Program-made: the position numbers and the translations under genes
From: Varanus komodoensis
Taxonomy: Eukaryota > Chordata > Lepidosauria > Squamata > Varanidae
NCBI RefSeq assembly: GCF_004798865.1
Contig: NW_025335568.1
Location: forward strand, 3,948,852 to 4,012,851
Length of the DNA stretch: 64,000 nt
Reading direction: 5' to 3'
Notes under the pieces: model-generated
The model's input: only the letters and a program-made list of their open reading frames with translations
Told to the model about the DNA's origin: nothing
Database searches by the model: none
Part shown: piece after piece, positions 35,971 to 47,097 of the stretch
Position numbering within the stretch: position 1 is the stretch's first letter
How the letters are laid out: every line of letters starts with the position of its first letter

Positions 35971-36415
35971 TCTTTTTGACTTGTTCATTAAAGATCTGGA
36001 ATTGGCCGTGAGCCCTGAAGTGGCCGGGTTTAACCATGCTGCCAAACTATTTAGGGTGCTTAAAACCTAAGTGGATTGTGAGGACCTACAAAGGGATCTC
36101 TCCAAACTAGGAGAGGAGACAGCGAAATGGCGAACGCAGTTCAGTGTAAGCAAGCGTTGGGGCAAAACACTGCAGCTTCAGGTATAGATTGATGGGATCT
36201 GAGCTCACAGTGACTGAGCGAAAAAGGGACAACTCGATGAAAATGTCCGCCCATTGTTGGAGAGAACATGGGTAGGCCTTTGAACACCTGTTGCTGGGGA
36301 ACATGGGCACTCACACCCTGCTTAGGGGCCTCTCCACTGGGCTTCTGTGGAGAGGCCACTGGCTGGAACCCTGGTGCCCCCCCCCCCCCGTCTGATCCAC
36401 CCTCAGGGCTTTCCA
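35971..36415 (+). mobile_element. CR1 (L3-like lineage) LINE with internal deletion
   Basis: 'gacttgttcattaaagatct' and 'gatctctccaaactaggaga', with 'gatgggatctgagctcacag' after them, come from the RT coding part. The sequence then jumps at about 36270 to the 3' end ('acctgttgctggggaacatg', 'ccctgcttaggggcctctcc'), skipping roughly 700 bases of the family sequence as I know it. Confidence 0.75.
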
Positions 36416-36881
36416 GTCCAGCTTTAACTCTTCAGCCCCCTCCACAGTTCTGCCTCCGCCTGCTGTGGACTCTTATTTCCAGGTTGGAGCAGTGGAGAAG
36501 GCGAACTCGCACTGCAGAGCATAAGAATTTTACTCCATTCACAAGCGCCTTTGAGCAAACCTTGCTCCTGAACTGAATGTGAATGTGTGGAGAAAATGTT
36601 AGCATCTTTGAGGAATCTCACCCAATTTTTAAACAGGGCATTTTTCAAACTCCACTGAGTGGGAGCGTGAGGAAATGTTTGCTTTAGGCGCAGCTTTAAA
36701 AATGCACTGAGGAGGAACTTCAGCAAGCTTAAATGTGGCCCATCCCTCATGCACGGGGACGGCAAATGTTGGAGCTGATCTCTGCGTGCAGCAGGATCCT
36801 GCAGTCCAGGGGTTCCTGCAGTGTTCAGCAGGGGAGGGCAAGCTGCGGGTCGTATGCGTGCTCCTTGGGGGTCGGGGGGAT

Positions 36882-36912
36882 TGCCTGCCTGCCTGCCTGC
36901 CTGCCTGCCTGC
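36882..36912. repeat. (TGCC)n microsatellite
   Basis: Nearly eight uninterrupted tgcc units are directly visible. Confidence 0.98.
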
Positions 36913-37159
36913 ATGGGGAAAACTAGTGCATCTGTTGAAGAGTTCCACACTAGCCGTCCCTGCAGTGTGCAGAGTTTCTTTGTGCGGAGAACAGATGGCG
37001 GGGTGAGCTCGTGACAGGGCAGAACATCAGCAGTTCATCGTTTGATCATAATTCTGATCCACTTCCCGTTGAGCGTCCAGCTTCAGGTTTCTTTGCGGCT
37101 TGTTCTCGTGACCGTTTTGTTGTGTGCGAAAGTCTTCCCCGTCAGATTGTTCGCTTCCT

Positions 37160-37345
37160 GCTTTGCTGCATGTATAACCCGCCAGGGTGCTCTGTGGGAT
37201 CCTTCTCTCCATTTTATCCTCACAACAACCCTGCGGGGCAGTTTTTTGCTGGGAGTCAGTGGCTGCCCCAGGTCACCGAGTGGACCTCATGGCTCAGTGG
37301 GGGCTAGAACCGGAACCTCCTGAGCGTGGTACGCTAACGAGGACA
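37160..37345 (-). mobile_element. MIR-like squamate SINE
   Basis: 'ctcacaacaaccctgcgggg', 'gccccaggtcaccgagtgg' and 'cagtgggggctagaaccgg' are the reverse of the SINE tail, centre and tRNA-like head in the order of the 9475 copy. Confidence 0.6.
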
Positions 37346-38364
37346 GCTCACTGTCACCATTGGCTTTCGCGTGGTGCATGTTTCCCCTTCAGCATGTTTC
37401 CCAGAGGACAACCTGGCATGCATCCTATGCAGATATCCTATAGTAGAGAAGCTGGATTGCTGCACAAGACAGGAGAGTCAAGAGACTTTTTGATCGTTGC
37501 AACCCGTATCTGGGAATATTTCCCCAGCTAGGCAAAAAAAAAAATTTCCTGGTCCTCTTAAATTTGCTACAGTCTCTTCAGTCTCTTATAAGCTCTTGCC
37601 ATTTATTCTGTCCTCTTGCATTTGGATCTTGAGTTTGTCTTAGTGGCATCACCGTTTATTGCAGTGTCTTATTGTTGAGATTTGAGGGTTTGAGGCCCCT
37701 TTGTTTCTGTGTTTCTATGAATTTAAAAACTTGTTTTGTTTTCATCTTCTCGGGCACTCTGAGAACACCTAGTTCTAGGATGACCTATAAGTATTGTTAA
37801 TCAATAAACAGATCTGGCCCTTTTTTCTGCGAGCACCATGGGATTCCCCAGCCTGAGCCAGGTGGAAGATTGTAGCTTTAAGCCCCAGCATCACTCGGAG
37901 CTTTCCATGGTGCTGATCTCTTCTTGTTTCCCTGAGAAACCTGAATTAACCTGAGCTGACCCCTGCTTCAGCTCCAGCCACGCAACCAAGGCTGCCTCGC
38001 GGAACCGGCAGGCTGAAGCGGCACACGCCTGTGGGCTTCCTCTTGTCTTTTTGGCAAGCATCAAAAACACTTGCATTCTAACAGATTTTTGCCCTATTTT
38101 AGTTCGTTGTTTTAGTTTAGTTTTATTCAGTTTTGTCTCGGCTTGTTTTCAGTAAACTCTTACTTATACAATTTTTTTGATTATTCTGCTCAATAATTGA
38201 AGCTCTTTCGGGGTAGAGATGTTAATTTTACAGATTTTATTTGCTGTAAACAGCTGTGGGGGGGCCTTTCCGACCTGAAAAGTGGTCGATTAAAGTTGAT
38301 TCTATAAAAACTGCAGATCACCCACAAGTCTGCAAGTGGAACCCAACCTTGTTTTCCCCATGTT

Positions 38365-38470
38365 GAATGTGGTGGATATGGCATTGGTTTTGAAACAGGG
38401 AGGGCCAGGTTCAAATCCTGGCTCAGCCATAAACTGTACTGGGCGTCTCTGGACCTCCACAGCCAAACTC
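38365..38470 (+). mobile_element. MIR-like SINE head fragment
   Basis: 'gtggtggatatggcattggt' and 'gggccaggttcaaatcctgg' resemble the A- and B-box head (ggttcaaatcc) of a tRNA-derived SINE; the family body is weak after that. Confidence 0.45.
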
Positions 38471-38624
38471 TCTCATGAACCTCTTGTGGGATAAATTGAG
38501 GATGGATGACGACGACGACATTACATTTCTGTGCCACCCATAGCCGAAGCGCTCTGGGCAGTTTATCACATTGCAGTCACCCATCCAGATTTCGACCAAG
38601 CTCAGCCCTGCTTAGCTTCCAAAA

Positions 38625-38800
38625 TTATTTATTTATCCTTCCATCCATCCATTCAGTTTATATGCCGCCCCACTAACCATGGGCTCTCTGGGCAGCTTAC
38701 AACATACTAAAATCCAACAACATAAATCAGTTCAAGCATAACATAAAATTTGCTACAAGGACCAATGATAGTCACAATAAAAACAGTAAATAAATTAACA
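38625..38800 (-). mobile_element. L2-type LINE 3' tail
   Basis: 'ttatatgccgccccactaac' then 'gctctctgggcagcttacaa' and an A/T-rich stretch are the reverse of an L2-type 3' end. Confidence 0.55.
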
Positions 38801-39198
38801 GAATTAAGACCAAAATAGGAGAAGAATAGAATTAATAAATACTGAATACTATATGTATATATAAAACCCGAAAATAAAGCATAAAGCTTTAAAATGAAAC
38901 GTAAATCTCTCTCCTTTGCAAACATGCCCCATTGGGAGCAGCGTACAAATAGCATTGTTTGTTAGGCGGGACTGGCACATGAGGCTTTGCCCAGACGGCT
39001 TGGAGGGAAGCGTGGAGAGAAAATGGGACCCACAGCCGTTTTCCTGACAGGGGGAATGGCAAGTACGACCCTGAAGGACTGCCTTGCAAATGAACCTGCC
39101 GTTACGTGTTAGTTTCAGATTTGCTTCTGGACGGTTTTCTGTGGGAACTACTTAGCAAGGCCAAAACCATACGCATTTGTGTGGATGTGTGAGAGAGT

Positions 39199-39418
39199 GT
39201 GACAGTATTGTATATTGGTTAGAGTAATGGGCCATGGCTCCAGTCTCCACTCAGCCATGAAGTCCACCGGGTGACTTCGGGCCAGTCACTGATTCTCAGC
39301 CTAGCCTACCTCACAGGGTTGTTCTGAGGATAAAATGTAGTGGGGGTAGACCACCATGCTTAGTTCCTGGCAAGGCAGGAGAAAGCAGGATATAAATGTA
39401 ATGATAAATAAAATAAAT
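39199..39418 (+). mobile_element. MIR-like squamate SINE, near complete
   Basis: Head 'ttggttagagtaatgggcca', centre 'cgggtgacttcgggccagtc', then 'cctacctcacagggttgttc' and 'gaggataaaatg', ending in aaataaaataaata. It is the best preserved member of this SINE family in the window and ends 370 bases before an exon. Confidence 0.68.
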
Positions 39419-39788
39419 ACATTCTATTTATTATATTTCTGTGCTGCCTGTTCACCACAGTTTTCCTGATGGCTTGCAGGCCACACATTCCTCTTTGGTA
39501 TGTCTGCGCACATTTCCAGCTGAACACACGTGGGCCAAGCAACAGAGAGCTGGCACTGTTCAGTATGCCAGCCATGTCTTCTTTTGGGAAATGCCGTTCC
39601 GTTCTGCCCACGTATCCGCTCCCCCTCCAATAGCACTGAGGAAATTCGTCCCTTATTCCCACTCAAGCTTTGCTGTCTAAAGTGTTTCTGTTCCTCTCCA
39701 GCCTTGGGTGTCCGAACAAGGCTGCTTGCGCCTCCTTCTTGTGCATGGTGACTTTCATGTATGCATGCGATGTTCTCTTTGTTTTCAG

Positions 39789-39921
39789 TGATCAAAGGAA
39801 TCTGCAGCGACTACAACTTGAAGTTCAGTGCTTTCTACGCCTGGGTTGGGCTCTGGAACAGTTTCTTCCTCATGCTGTACTCCCTCTTCAATTTCAGTCT
39901 TGTCATGAAGCTCTTTAAAAG
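39789..39921 (+). CDS. SLC4A11: SLC4A11 exon: transmembrane helix 4 region
   Basis: Begins after ttgttttcag and ends before gtaaca. Window residues 324-367 plus two bases of an Arg codon at 368. The translation is [20 protein letters not shown] then [20 protein letters not shown] and KLFK. The [12 protein letters not shown] motif is shared with mammalian SLC4A11 and with the SLC4 family in general (Y.WVG.W in others). It encodes a short extracellular turn and a membrane helix, ending at the cytoplasmic LFKR. Confidence 0.97.
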
Positions 39922-41061
39922 GTAACACTTCTTACTTTTCCAGCTGTTGGGAGCTACTGGAAGACCCCCTCCCCTTTGGTGCTAATTCTCCAGGAGTGGG
40001 TGGGCCGGACAGTGCTGGGAGGGGCTACTCGACTGTGGAAGAAAATGAGTTGAAATTAGGGAGGATCCCTCATTGTTTCCAGTATCACCTCATGAGGACT
40101 AGCAACCCTTCCACAGTTTGAAACTGACGTTTCATTCACACAGTGGGGAGGAGTTTCTCCACCTGCATTAAAACAGGAGAAATCCAAATCCCTTTGCAGC
40201 TGCCTTCTAAATTTGGGGAGAAATGTCATTGATCTGGATGGATGTTGCCAAATACTGCCTTATTGAGATTCTCTAGGAAAGTACAGTCAGTCTCTTTCGA
40301 TTAAGCTTTGTCCCAGTTGATGTGAGGAAACAAGCAGGATATCAAATAGTATTTAAAGGGTCCCAAATGCTGCCTTTTTGCAGCTTATTCTGCCATCTCT
40401 TAAATGCACGTATTCTGCCAACTTAGGATTTGATCCAGTGTCCCTTTTGCGTGACGCACACATGTCTCCAAACGCAGAGGCGCGCATGCATGCCATGCGA
40501 GATGCAAGGGTGTTTCCACTCTTGCGCACCTCACGTCCTGCATTTCGTGTAGGGAGCCGGTTTCAGGCATCCAGGTGGAACCCTATGGAAGGGAGCCAAG
40601 GGCACTGCCTGGCCGTGACATCAACCATCACCCCCCCCCCATCATCCCCAGCCACCCTCCTCCTGGCAACCCCCTTCAGGCCTCAGGGAGGCTGATTTCA
40701 AACACCGCAGAGGCAGTCAGTGCGGTTTACGCATGCACATGGTAGGCGTGTCTTGAGCGAAGCTGGTGGAGCCGGGGGTCAGACTAGATGGCCCAGGAGG
40801 CCCCTTCTGACTCACTCTGTTTCTGTGCTGTTTCAGCATGAGCTGCAAGGTGGTAAACAGGCCCTTTGGAGGCCTGCCTCTGCGGTTAGCGAACGTCCGT
40901 GCCGGGGCTCCGACTGGTAGCCACACGCTGTCAGGAGGCTGCGTGATTTTGCCCTAGGCCCCCTCTACCATCTTGCAGCCTTAATGGCACCTTCCTTCCA
41001 AAGTGGGCAGAGGCTGCAGCGGCCCGGGGTGCTGACGCGTCTCTGCGTGTGTGTTTTGCAG
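39922..41061 (+). other. Intron (1.1 kb)
   Basis: Contains a CR1 3' end at 40727-40833. The remainder (39922-40726 and 40834-41061) holds nothing recognised. Confidence 0.8.
40727..40833 (+). mobile_element. CR1 LINE, extreme 3' end
   Basis: 'gcacatggtaggcgtgtctt', then 'gggggtcagactagatggcc' and 'ctgactcactctgtttctgt' match the tail of the 24366-25082 copy. Just over 100 bases remain. Confidence 0.8.
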
Positions 41062-41135
41062 GTCAACAGAAGAAATCATTGCTCTCTTCATCTCAGTCAC
41101 GTTTGTCCTCGACGCCCTGAAGGGGATCACCAAAG
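41062..41135 (+). CDS. SLC4A11: SLC4A11 exon: transmembrane helix 5 ([20 protein letters not shown])
   Basis: Begins after gtgttttgcag and ends before gtcagc. Window residues 368-392 plus one base of 393. The translation after the split Arg codon is [20 protein letters not shown] then GITK, matching human [20 protein letters not shown]. Other SLC4 members carry the same TEE[IL]F.LLIS motif. Only 74 bases; phase and sequence are unambiguous. Confidence 0.97.
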
Positions 41136-41485
41136 GTCAGCCGGGGGCCCTGCCTCTCTCGCTTGGGTGGGGGGCAGGACGACGCAGCCGGGTTCGCGGA
41201 GCACAGCTTGAGTGCAAGGGAGGGTCTCCAACCCTGACAGTATATTGCGATGACAGACCGGGACGAGCTTGGGGAGCTGCTTGTGAAGGCTTGCGTGCAG
41301 GTTGTGTGGCTAGGAAAGTAGCCGGCATTTGGCCTTCCTTCTGTGGGGCCGATGAAGCCTAGTGCTGGTCCCCATGGCATGCGGTGGCTCTGAAGTGTTA
41401 CTCATGTTGTTGTTGTGGTTGCTGCATTCGAGTAGCAAGAAGGGGGGAGCCCTGGACTGAATACAAGCGGAGGGACCGTCTAGGG

Positions 41486-42253
41486 CAGTGGTGGCAAACC
41501 TGTGGCACGCAGAGCCCTCTCCATCAGCATGCGAGCCAGGTCGCCCCAGCGTCGCCCCAGCAGCCGAGCATCGGATAACAGCGCACAAAGCTACTCCGGG
41601 AAACCTTTTTCAAAATCAAATTATTTTCTAAGGTGTTTTACTCCTGTATTAGGGTTACGCTTGTGCACCAGGGTAGGGTTAGGGTTACAAAAACGAGGTG
41701 TCCTGGCATGATTCTGATGGTTGGAATGTGTGTAGAATGGGCAGAAATGTTGAGCTGTGCAGAAAAAGCTGCTTGAGGAAGGCTTTTTCAAAATCGCCCT
41801 CTTTTCAATGGTATTTTACCCCTATATTAGGGTTAGGGGTGTGCACCAGGGTAGGGTTAGGTCATTGGTGGCGAACTTACGGCATGTGTGCCACAGCAGG
41901 CACACTGAGCCCTCTCTGTCAGCACATGAGCCGAGTCGCCCCAGCATCGCCCCAGCAGCCGAGCATCGGATAGCAGCGCACACAGGGGCCATGCGCATGC
42001 TCGGAAAAGAGTAGTGGCGCCAGGCGATGACGTCACGTGCCGTGACTCATTAGCCACGACTCCTCCAAGCTTTTGCATGGCTGGTCAGTGCACTGCCAAG
42101 GATATATATATTTGCTTGAAGTGGCTGTGAGTTGTTTTTTCTGAACTAAAACTAAAACCTCAGTTTTCAGGTTTTATTGTAGGGTTGGCACCTTGCGATC
42201 AATAAGTGGGTTCTGGCTTGCAGTTTGGGTCTCTGAAAGGTTGGCCATCACTG
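41486..42253 (+). mobile_element. Composite hAT-type MITE with 8-bp target duplication and TTAGGG-rich segment
   Basis: Left end cagtggtggcaaacc and right end ggttggccatcactg are inverted repeats. The 8-base duplication gtctaggg flanks it at 41478-41485 and 42254-42261, as expected for hAT. A second left end (cattggtggcgaac) lies inside at 41863, so 41863-42253 is a full 391-base unit like 46700-47097. 41486-41588 is an extra left end, and 41589-41862 is foreign DNA with two related 85-90-base units (41600-41690 and 41777-41861), each carrying TTAGGG-like words. No transposase is encoded. Confidence 0.92.
42028..42049 (+). promoter_or_regulatory. CRE / E-box / AP-1 motif cluster inside hAT MITE
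   Basis: TGACGTCA (42028-42035) overlaps CACGTG (42034-42039), and TGACTCA follows at 42043-42049. These are exact consensus words for CREB/ATF, USF/MYC-type bHLH and AP-1. They lie in the hAT MITE; the sister copy has C in place of the first T of both the CRE and the AP-1 word. Activity is inferred only. Confidence 0.55.
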
Positions 42254-42884
42254 GTCTAGGGAATTCCCCTTTTCCCCACGGTGTCACATCTCACACAGTT
42301 ATTCCTTAGCAGCTTTCGTGAGCAAGTTCCTGGCAATACCTGCTAAGTGACTCTTTGTGAATCGCAGGAAAAAACATACGAAAAACCAGCCCATGGAATA
42401 CTTAGGTGTGCCCTGTTCATTTGGTCATTTAATGAGGTAACAGGAAACAGACTGGCATGTTTGGTTCAATAGCATGTCTGCTTCCGCCTCCCAGCCAAGA
42501 TTATCAAGGTGGTTTGCAATTAAACGCTTGCACGTCATCAATGATTCCCTTAGTAATACTCATCATCATCCTCATAGCAAAGGTGGGTGGATGTCCTGGC
42601 CACACTGAAAGCTAAAAGATGCCACCTAGGAAAAAGGGAGCGCTTTCCATTGTTCATGCGTTCCCAAGTATGCAGAATTACATGAGTCTGAGCAAGCATT
42701 AAAAAACAAACAAATCCCTCCCCCCCAAATCATGGCACAAGAAGTCTCTCTGAGCTTGTAGAGAGAGAGAAAAGATCTGAAGAGCGCATGACCCTGTCGC
42801 TTTAAGGCTGCAGTTTTTCTAGTATGTGTTTTTACACTGTGTGCTGCTCCCTATTCCAGTATTCCTCATTCTGGAGCATCCAAG

Positions 42885-43150
42885 TCGAAAAGATAAAATT
42901 CGTAAAAGAGTAAAGCAAGTTAAAAACAGTATTAATAAAATCATATCCATAAACCATGGCTGCCTAGATCAGGGAGGCTTCCTGAAGTTCAGGTGTCTTA
43001 GGAGGCAGTGCAAGCGATACGGTGCTGGTCCCAGAGGCGGGGAGTTGCATGGAAAGGGGGCCACTCCGCTGAAGGCCCTGCTCGGGGCGGACTGCATTTG
43101 GCCCATGTGCCCACACAGTAGCGCCAGGCACATGTCCTCCAGTGGCCTCA
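42885..43150 (-). mobile_element. L2-type LINE fragment
   Basis: An A-rich block ('aaaacagtattaataaaatc') then 'ggcttcctgaagttcaggtg' and 'ccactccgctgaaggccctg' follow the reversed L2 order seen at 52690-52850, but much diverged. Confidence 0.45.
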
Positions 43151-45443
43151 TTGAACAGGTAGGTGTTCAGCTCAGGTGGGACCAACAGAGACACAGGTAT
43201 GAGTGTGTCGGGCAAAAGCAAAACCAACAAAGGGTGGTAAGAAAGCAGGATCCTGCTCAGAACCTTAACTACGTATGGGAAGGCTAAACTGGCTGTCCCG
43301 CCCATGGTATTCTACACGGAGGTTTCACGACGAAGCAGAGAACAAGACCAGCTTTTCCCTTGGCCACATTCTACGCCAGGCGTTCTCCAAGTGTTCCGGG
43401 TCAGGGATATGTTGGGAATTTTGAGAAAATGGCGCTGTCGCAAAATGACTGCCACGTGGCAGCTTGCCTGCTCCGTCAACGGCTGTTCAGAGAGACGTAG
43501 CCCATCACAAAACCCAGATTGCCTGGAAGGCAAAGCAGCGAGGTGGGAAGAAAAGTAACTTGCCTTAATCAATGGGGATAAATGCACACTTGGAGAAATG
43601 TGCTCGGACATGAACACTTTCCCAGTGTACTTCTCCCGTTGCAGTGCATCCTTGTCCCTGTTCGAAATGCACGCTTTTCCAATTTGAGAGGAAGGCTTTT
43701 CCTGTTCAAAGCAAGGCCTGCTCCCATTCACATGAAGTGGAAAACAGATGGCAAATGAAAGGGAGAGCGTGTGGAACCAAGTGCCCAAGTGAAGTTTGGC
43801 GAATTTCAGCAAATTGGCACATCCCTGGCTTAACATATTAAAAGTTAGCATGTTCCGTATCCCAGAAAAGTGACATTGGAAGACCTTGAAGCAGGGTCTT
43901 TTATGTAGTAGCACCCCTGGGAACCCCAGAATGCCTTGTTGGCTTCCTCACAATTGGCCTTTAGACTGCTAGTAAAAACCATTCTGTTCCAACTGTTTTT
44001 CTTTTAGTATTTAATTTGCTGTGGCTTCATTTTTTCATGGTGTTCTGCACACACACGCAAACCCCACCAAGCTTTCGCAGGCAGGATGATTCCAAAAGAC
44101 ATTCCAGACATCCAAATAACAATTTTCTCCCAACAACGAGAGCTAGAAATTCATTGTTTTCCTCTTCCAATCAAAATCTGTCAGAACAGCCCAAATCTGG
44201 CCCTCATTATCCCCCTGGGCCGTTTTTGTAGAGCTGTTACTTTCCGTCACCACAAGGGCCACATTTCCTTCTAAAGGAAAGATCAAATGAATATTTCTCT
44301 TAATTTCTAAAGCTGCTTGGCCTGGCAGCAGGGCAGGAAAGAGATGGGATAGGGGAGAGGCGTTATCACATTGCGGGGAGGGGGAACGGAGGACGAGGTG
44401 TTCAAGTCGCACAGCCCGCTCAGCAGCCGAACGGTGCTTTGTTTTGCAGAGCCGCGCTTCAGGCCCGTAAGCTGCACTCCAGTTTGATCTTGACTTCTGC
44501 ACTTTGCAGGAAATCGCCCGGCAGCAGCTGAAGCAAACAAGAAAGGCGGATGGGACTGGCGGGGGGCGGGGGGAGGCCTTAAATAACTCCTCCAGCAGCT
44601 CTGTCCTGCTGCAGTGAGGGCGCCGCAGCTGCCCGGGGTGTTCAGAGGACACCCTTAGTCGGTTCTGTGCAGAGGGATCCGTTCAGTTGCTGCACCGACC
44701 CGAGTTGCTAACTAGGCAGCCGTGGATATTAAATCCTAAATCCAGGCTAAGCGAGGGGCTGTGGGAGCTCGCTGCCAGCCCTTCCCCATACAAAGTAGAG
44801 GAGGAGAAGAATTGTACGCTGCTGTGTGAGCTGGCGTCTCAGATTTGGGTTAGGGCTCTGGAGACCTGGGCCCAAATTCCGAAACTTACAGGCTTTTCGC
44901 AAAGATGCAGTTCTGTAGCTTACATTAGGGATGGTAAGGCGAGCTGGATCAGGCCACTTTGTCTTTGGATGAGCAGGGGCAGAACCCACACAGCTGCACA
45001 GTACTTCTGGGGAGGGGAAGATTGGCCTTGGAGTCCACGTGGCGGCAGCATTCAGAGCTGTGAGAATCACACAACTGCCTCCCCCCACCCTGCCCGTCTG
45101 CCCCAGCAACTGGTCCACAGGCTCACTGCCTCTGAGGAAGTGCAGAGGTTTCAGGACCTCACAGGGTTGTTGTGAGAGTACAGTGGAGAGGAGGGACACT
45201 GAGATGCTGCGGGTTCCTTGCACTGGTGAAATGCAGTTTAAGATGATGAGTGCATTGCAAGCGGAGGTCAGCATAAATCCAGATTCCTACCAAGATCATC
45301 TTGCCTGAACTCGTTGGAGAGAACGGAAGAGTGTTTGCACGTTGGAATTGTTGCATGCACACACAAAAAACTTCCAGCCCGCCATTTCTAGGCATGCCAT
45401 AGGCCCTAACAAGAGCACTTCTGTTCTCTTCTCTCCGTTGCAG

Positions 45444-45660
45444 TTTTTAAAAAATACTACCACATCTCGAGACCGCAGAGTATGTCCATCAACAATACCA
45501 CCTTCCTGCTGAACATGTCCGTGGAGCGGTCGGCACTGGCCAACCAGACCGAGAGCCCCGCGGCCGGCACGCATTGCGACCGGGAGACAGCCGTTCTTAG
45601 CCTCATGCTGATGTTGGGCACTCTCTGGCTGGGCCACACGCTGTACCAGTTTAAGAAAAG
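45444..45660 (+). CDS. SLC4A11: SLC4A11 exon: glycosylated extracellular loop 3 and transmembrane helix 6
   Basis: Begins after ctccgttgcag and ends before gtacgt. Window residues 393-464 plus two bases of a Ser codon. The first part, FKKYYHISRPQSMSINNTTF, LLNMSVERSALANQTESPAA, GTHCDRE, is the large extracellular loop. It has sequons at NNT, NTT, NMS and NQT, but aligns poorly with human, whose loop is longer and has its own N-glycosylation sites. The second part, TAVLSLMLMLGTLWLGHTLY then QFKK, is conserved membrane helix. Loop divergence with conserved flanks is expected for a surface-exposed segment. Confidence 0.96.
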
Positions 45661-46447
45661 GTACGTCGGTCCATCGCTCTTCCACGCCCGCCCCCCGCCG
45701 AGGGGTCGTTTGAAAGTTACCTGCGCTTCCACTTAGAAGAACGGAAAATAAACACGATGCCCGTTCTTGCAGTCTGAACTGCAGGGAAGGAGAGGGCTCC
45801 CAGCCAGCCTGTTTATGCCCAGTTCAGTGCTGGATTAACCCACAAAGGCCTTACACAGCCTGTGCCAGGGCACCGGAAGGATCGCTTCTGTCCATATAGA
45901 CCCTAAGGCCGCCCTCCGGAGTGTTGCGCTGGGTGTCCCTGCCAGAAGGAACGGTCCCTTTAAGTGGTGGTGTTTCAGTTGTGGAACGCCCACCCCAGGA
46001 AGGGTTTCCTGGCACTGCAGTGGGGCATTTGCATCTCCCGGTGGAGCCCTTTTTATTTCCCCAAACTTTCTAGTCCGCCCGTTTTCGTGATGTCATTGGC
46101 GCATGGTTTGCTCTTTGCACAACTGTGGGATTTCACACTGCTTTTTGATGTGGGTTGCATTCCATTTTGAACTTCAGGGGTTTGTGCTGGTTGTTACCAA
46201 GTTACTGTGTTGCATGAAGTGCTCCGAGAGCTTTGGGTGGTGGGAGGCAGAGAGGTGCAGAGACGTAAATGATGGCATCGCTCGGGGTTGGATTCCTGCT
46301 TTCTGTGCTGAGCAAGTTCGAGGCATCGTGAGTCTAAAGAAGATCTTGGGTGGCAAGGCTGAAAATTTGAGCCGCCACTAGTTAGCGTGCCAAGTGCAAC
46401 GTAGGCGACTCGAAGGCAGCTTCCTCCGTTGCCCCATTCGAGTAATT

Positions 46448-46530
46448 CCTTAGGGAGGGATCACAGCTTAGTGGAAATCCATGCGCTTTGCATGCAGCAT
46501 GTCCCACGTTCGATTCCTAGTATTCCTAGC
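46448..46530 (+). mobile_element. tRNA-derived SINE head fragment
   Basis: 'cacagcttagtggaaatcca' and 'gcatgcagcatgtcccacgt' followed by the B-box-like gttcgattcc (46508-46517). Only the tRNA-related head is clear. Confidence 0.45.
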
Positions 46531-46699
46531 CGCGTGGCCTTAGCACACCCTCCACAAGGCTCTCTGCTCACCGTCATAGTCCCCAGTTGCTCTTGTTCCT
46601 CATCCTCTTCCTCACCACCTGCCCGGCAGGTGGGGAAGCAAAGGGCAGGGGGCTCCTGGCAACTCCTCTCTTCCCTCCCACCCTCACGATTGCCTGGGC

Positions 46700-47097
46700 C
46701 AGTGGTGGCGAACCTATGGCACGCGTGCCACAGCGGGCACGCAGAGCCCTCTCTGTCGGCACGCGAGCCAAGCCACCCCAGCATCGCCCCAGCAGCCGAG
46801 CATCAGGAAACAGCATGCACAGGGGCCACGCGCACGCTCGGAAAGGAGGAGTGGCACCACGCGACGACGTCACGTGCTGCGACTCATTAGCCACGACTTG
46901 TCCGAGCTTTTGCATGGCCGGTCAGTGCGCTGCCAAGGATATATATGTATATATAGTTGCTCTGACTGGCTGAGTTGCTTTTTCTAAACTAAAACCTCCA
47001 TTTTCAGGTTTTATTGCAGTGTTGGCACCTTGCGATTAATAAGTGGGTTTTGGGTTGCAGTTTGGGCACTCGGTCTCTAAAAGGTTCGCCGTCGCTG
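46700..47097 (+). mobile_element. hAT-type MITE, complete, with 8-bp target duplication
   Basis: Starts cagtggtggcgaacc and ends ggttcgccgtcgctg; the ends are inverted repeats matching at 12 of 15 positions. The 8-base duplication gcctgggc flanks it exactly at 46692-46699 and 47098-47105. It is 398 bases with no coding capacity. Internal words 'catcgccccagcagccgagc' and 'gttggcaccttgcgattaat' match the copy at 41863-42253. It carries a variant of the CRE/E-box cluster at 46866-46885. Confidence 0.95.

Larger units (their letters stand above)
35708..39788 (+). other. 4.1 kb intron
   Basis: Contains a CR1 copy with an internal deletion, a (TGCC)n microsatellite, MIR-like SINEs at 37160-37345, 38365-38470 and 39199-39418, and an L2-type tail at 38625-38800. 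36420-36880 and 37350-38360 show nothing else I recognise, except a possible L2-like tail near 37740-37808. Confidence 0.75.
41136..45443 (+). other. 4.3 kb intron with composite hAT MITE
   Basis: Holds the composite hAT MITE 41486-42253 and an L2-type fragment 42885-43150. 43560-43840 has 'aaatgcacac'- and 'gtgtacttc'-type words recalling 47690-47810 and 56860-57000, perhaps a diverged unnamed repeat. 44300-45440 is mostly unrecognised, apart from a SINE-like 'acctcacagggttgttgtga' near 45157. Confidence 0.7.

Noticed and set aside
43312-43914. 200-codon frame on the minus strand
   Set aside because: No domain or splice context; sequence composition is like intron.
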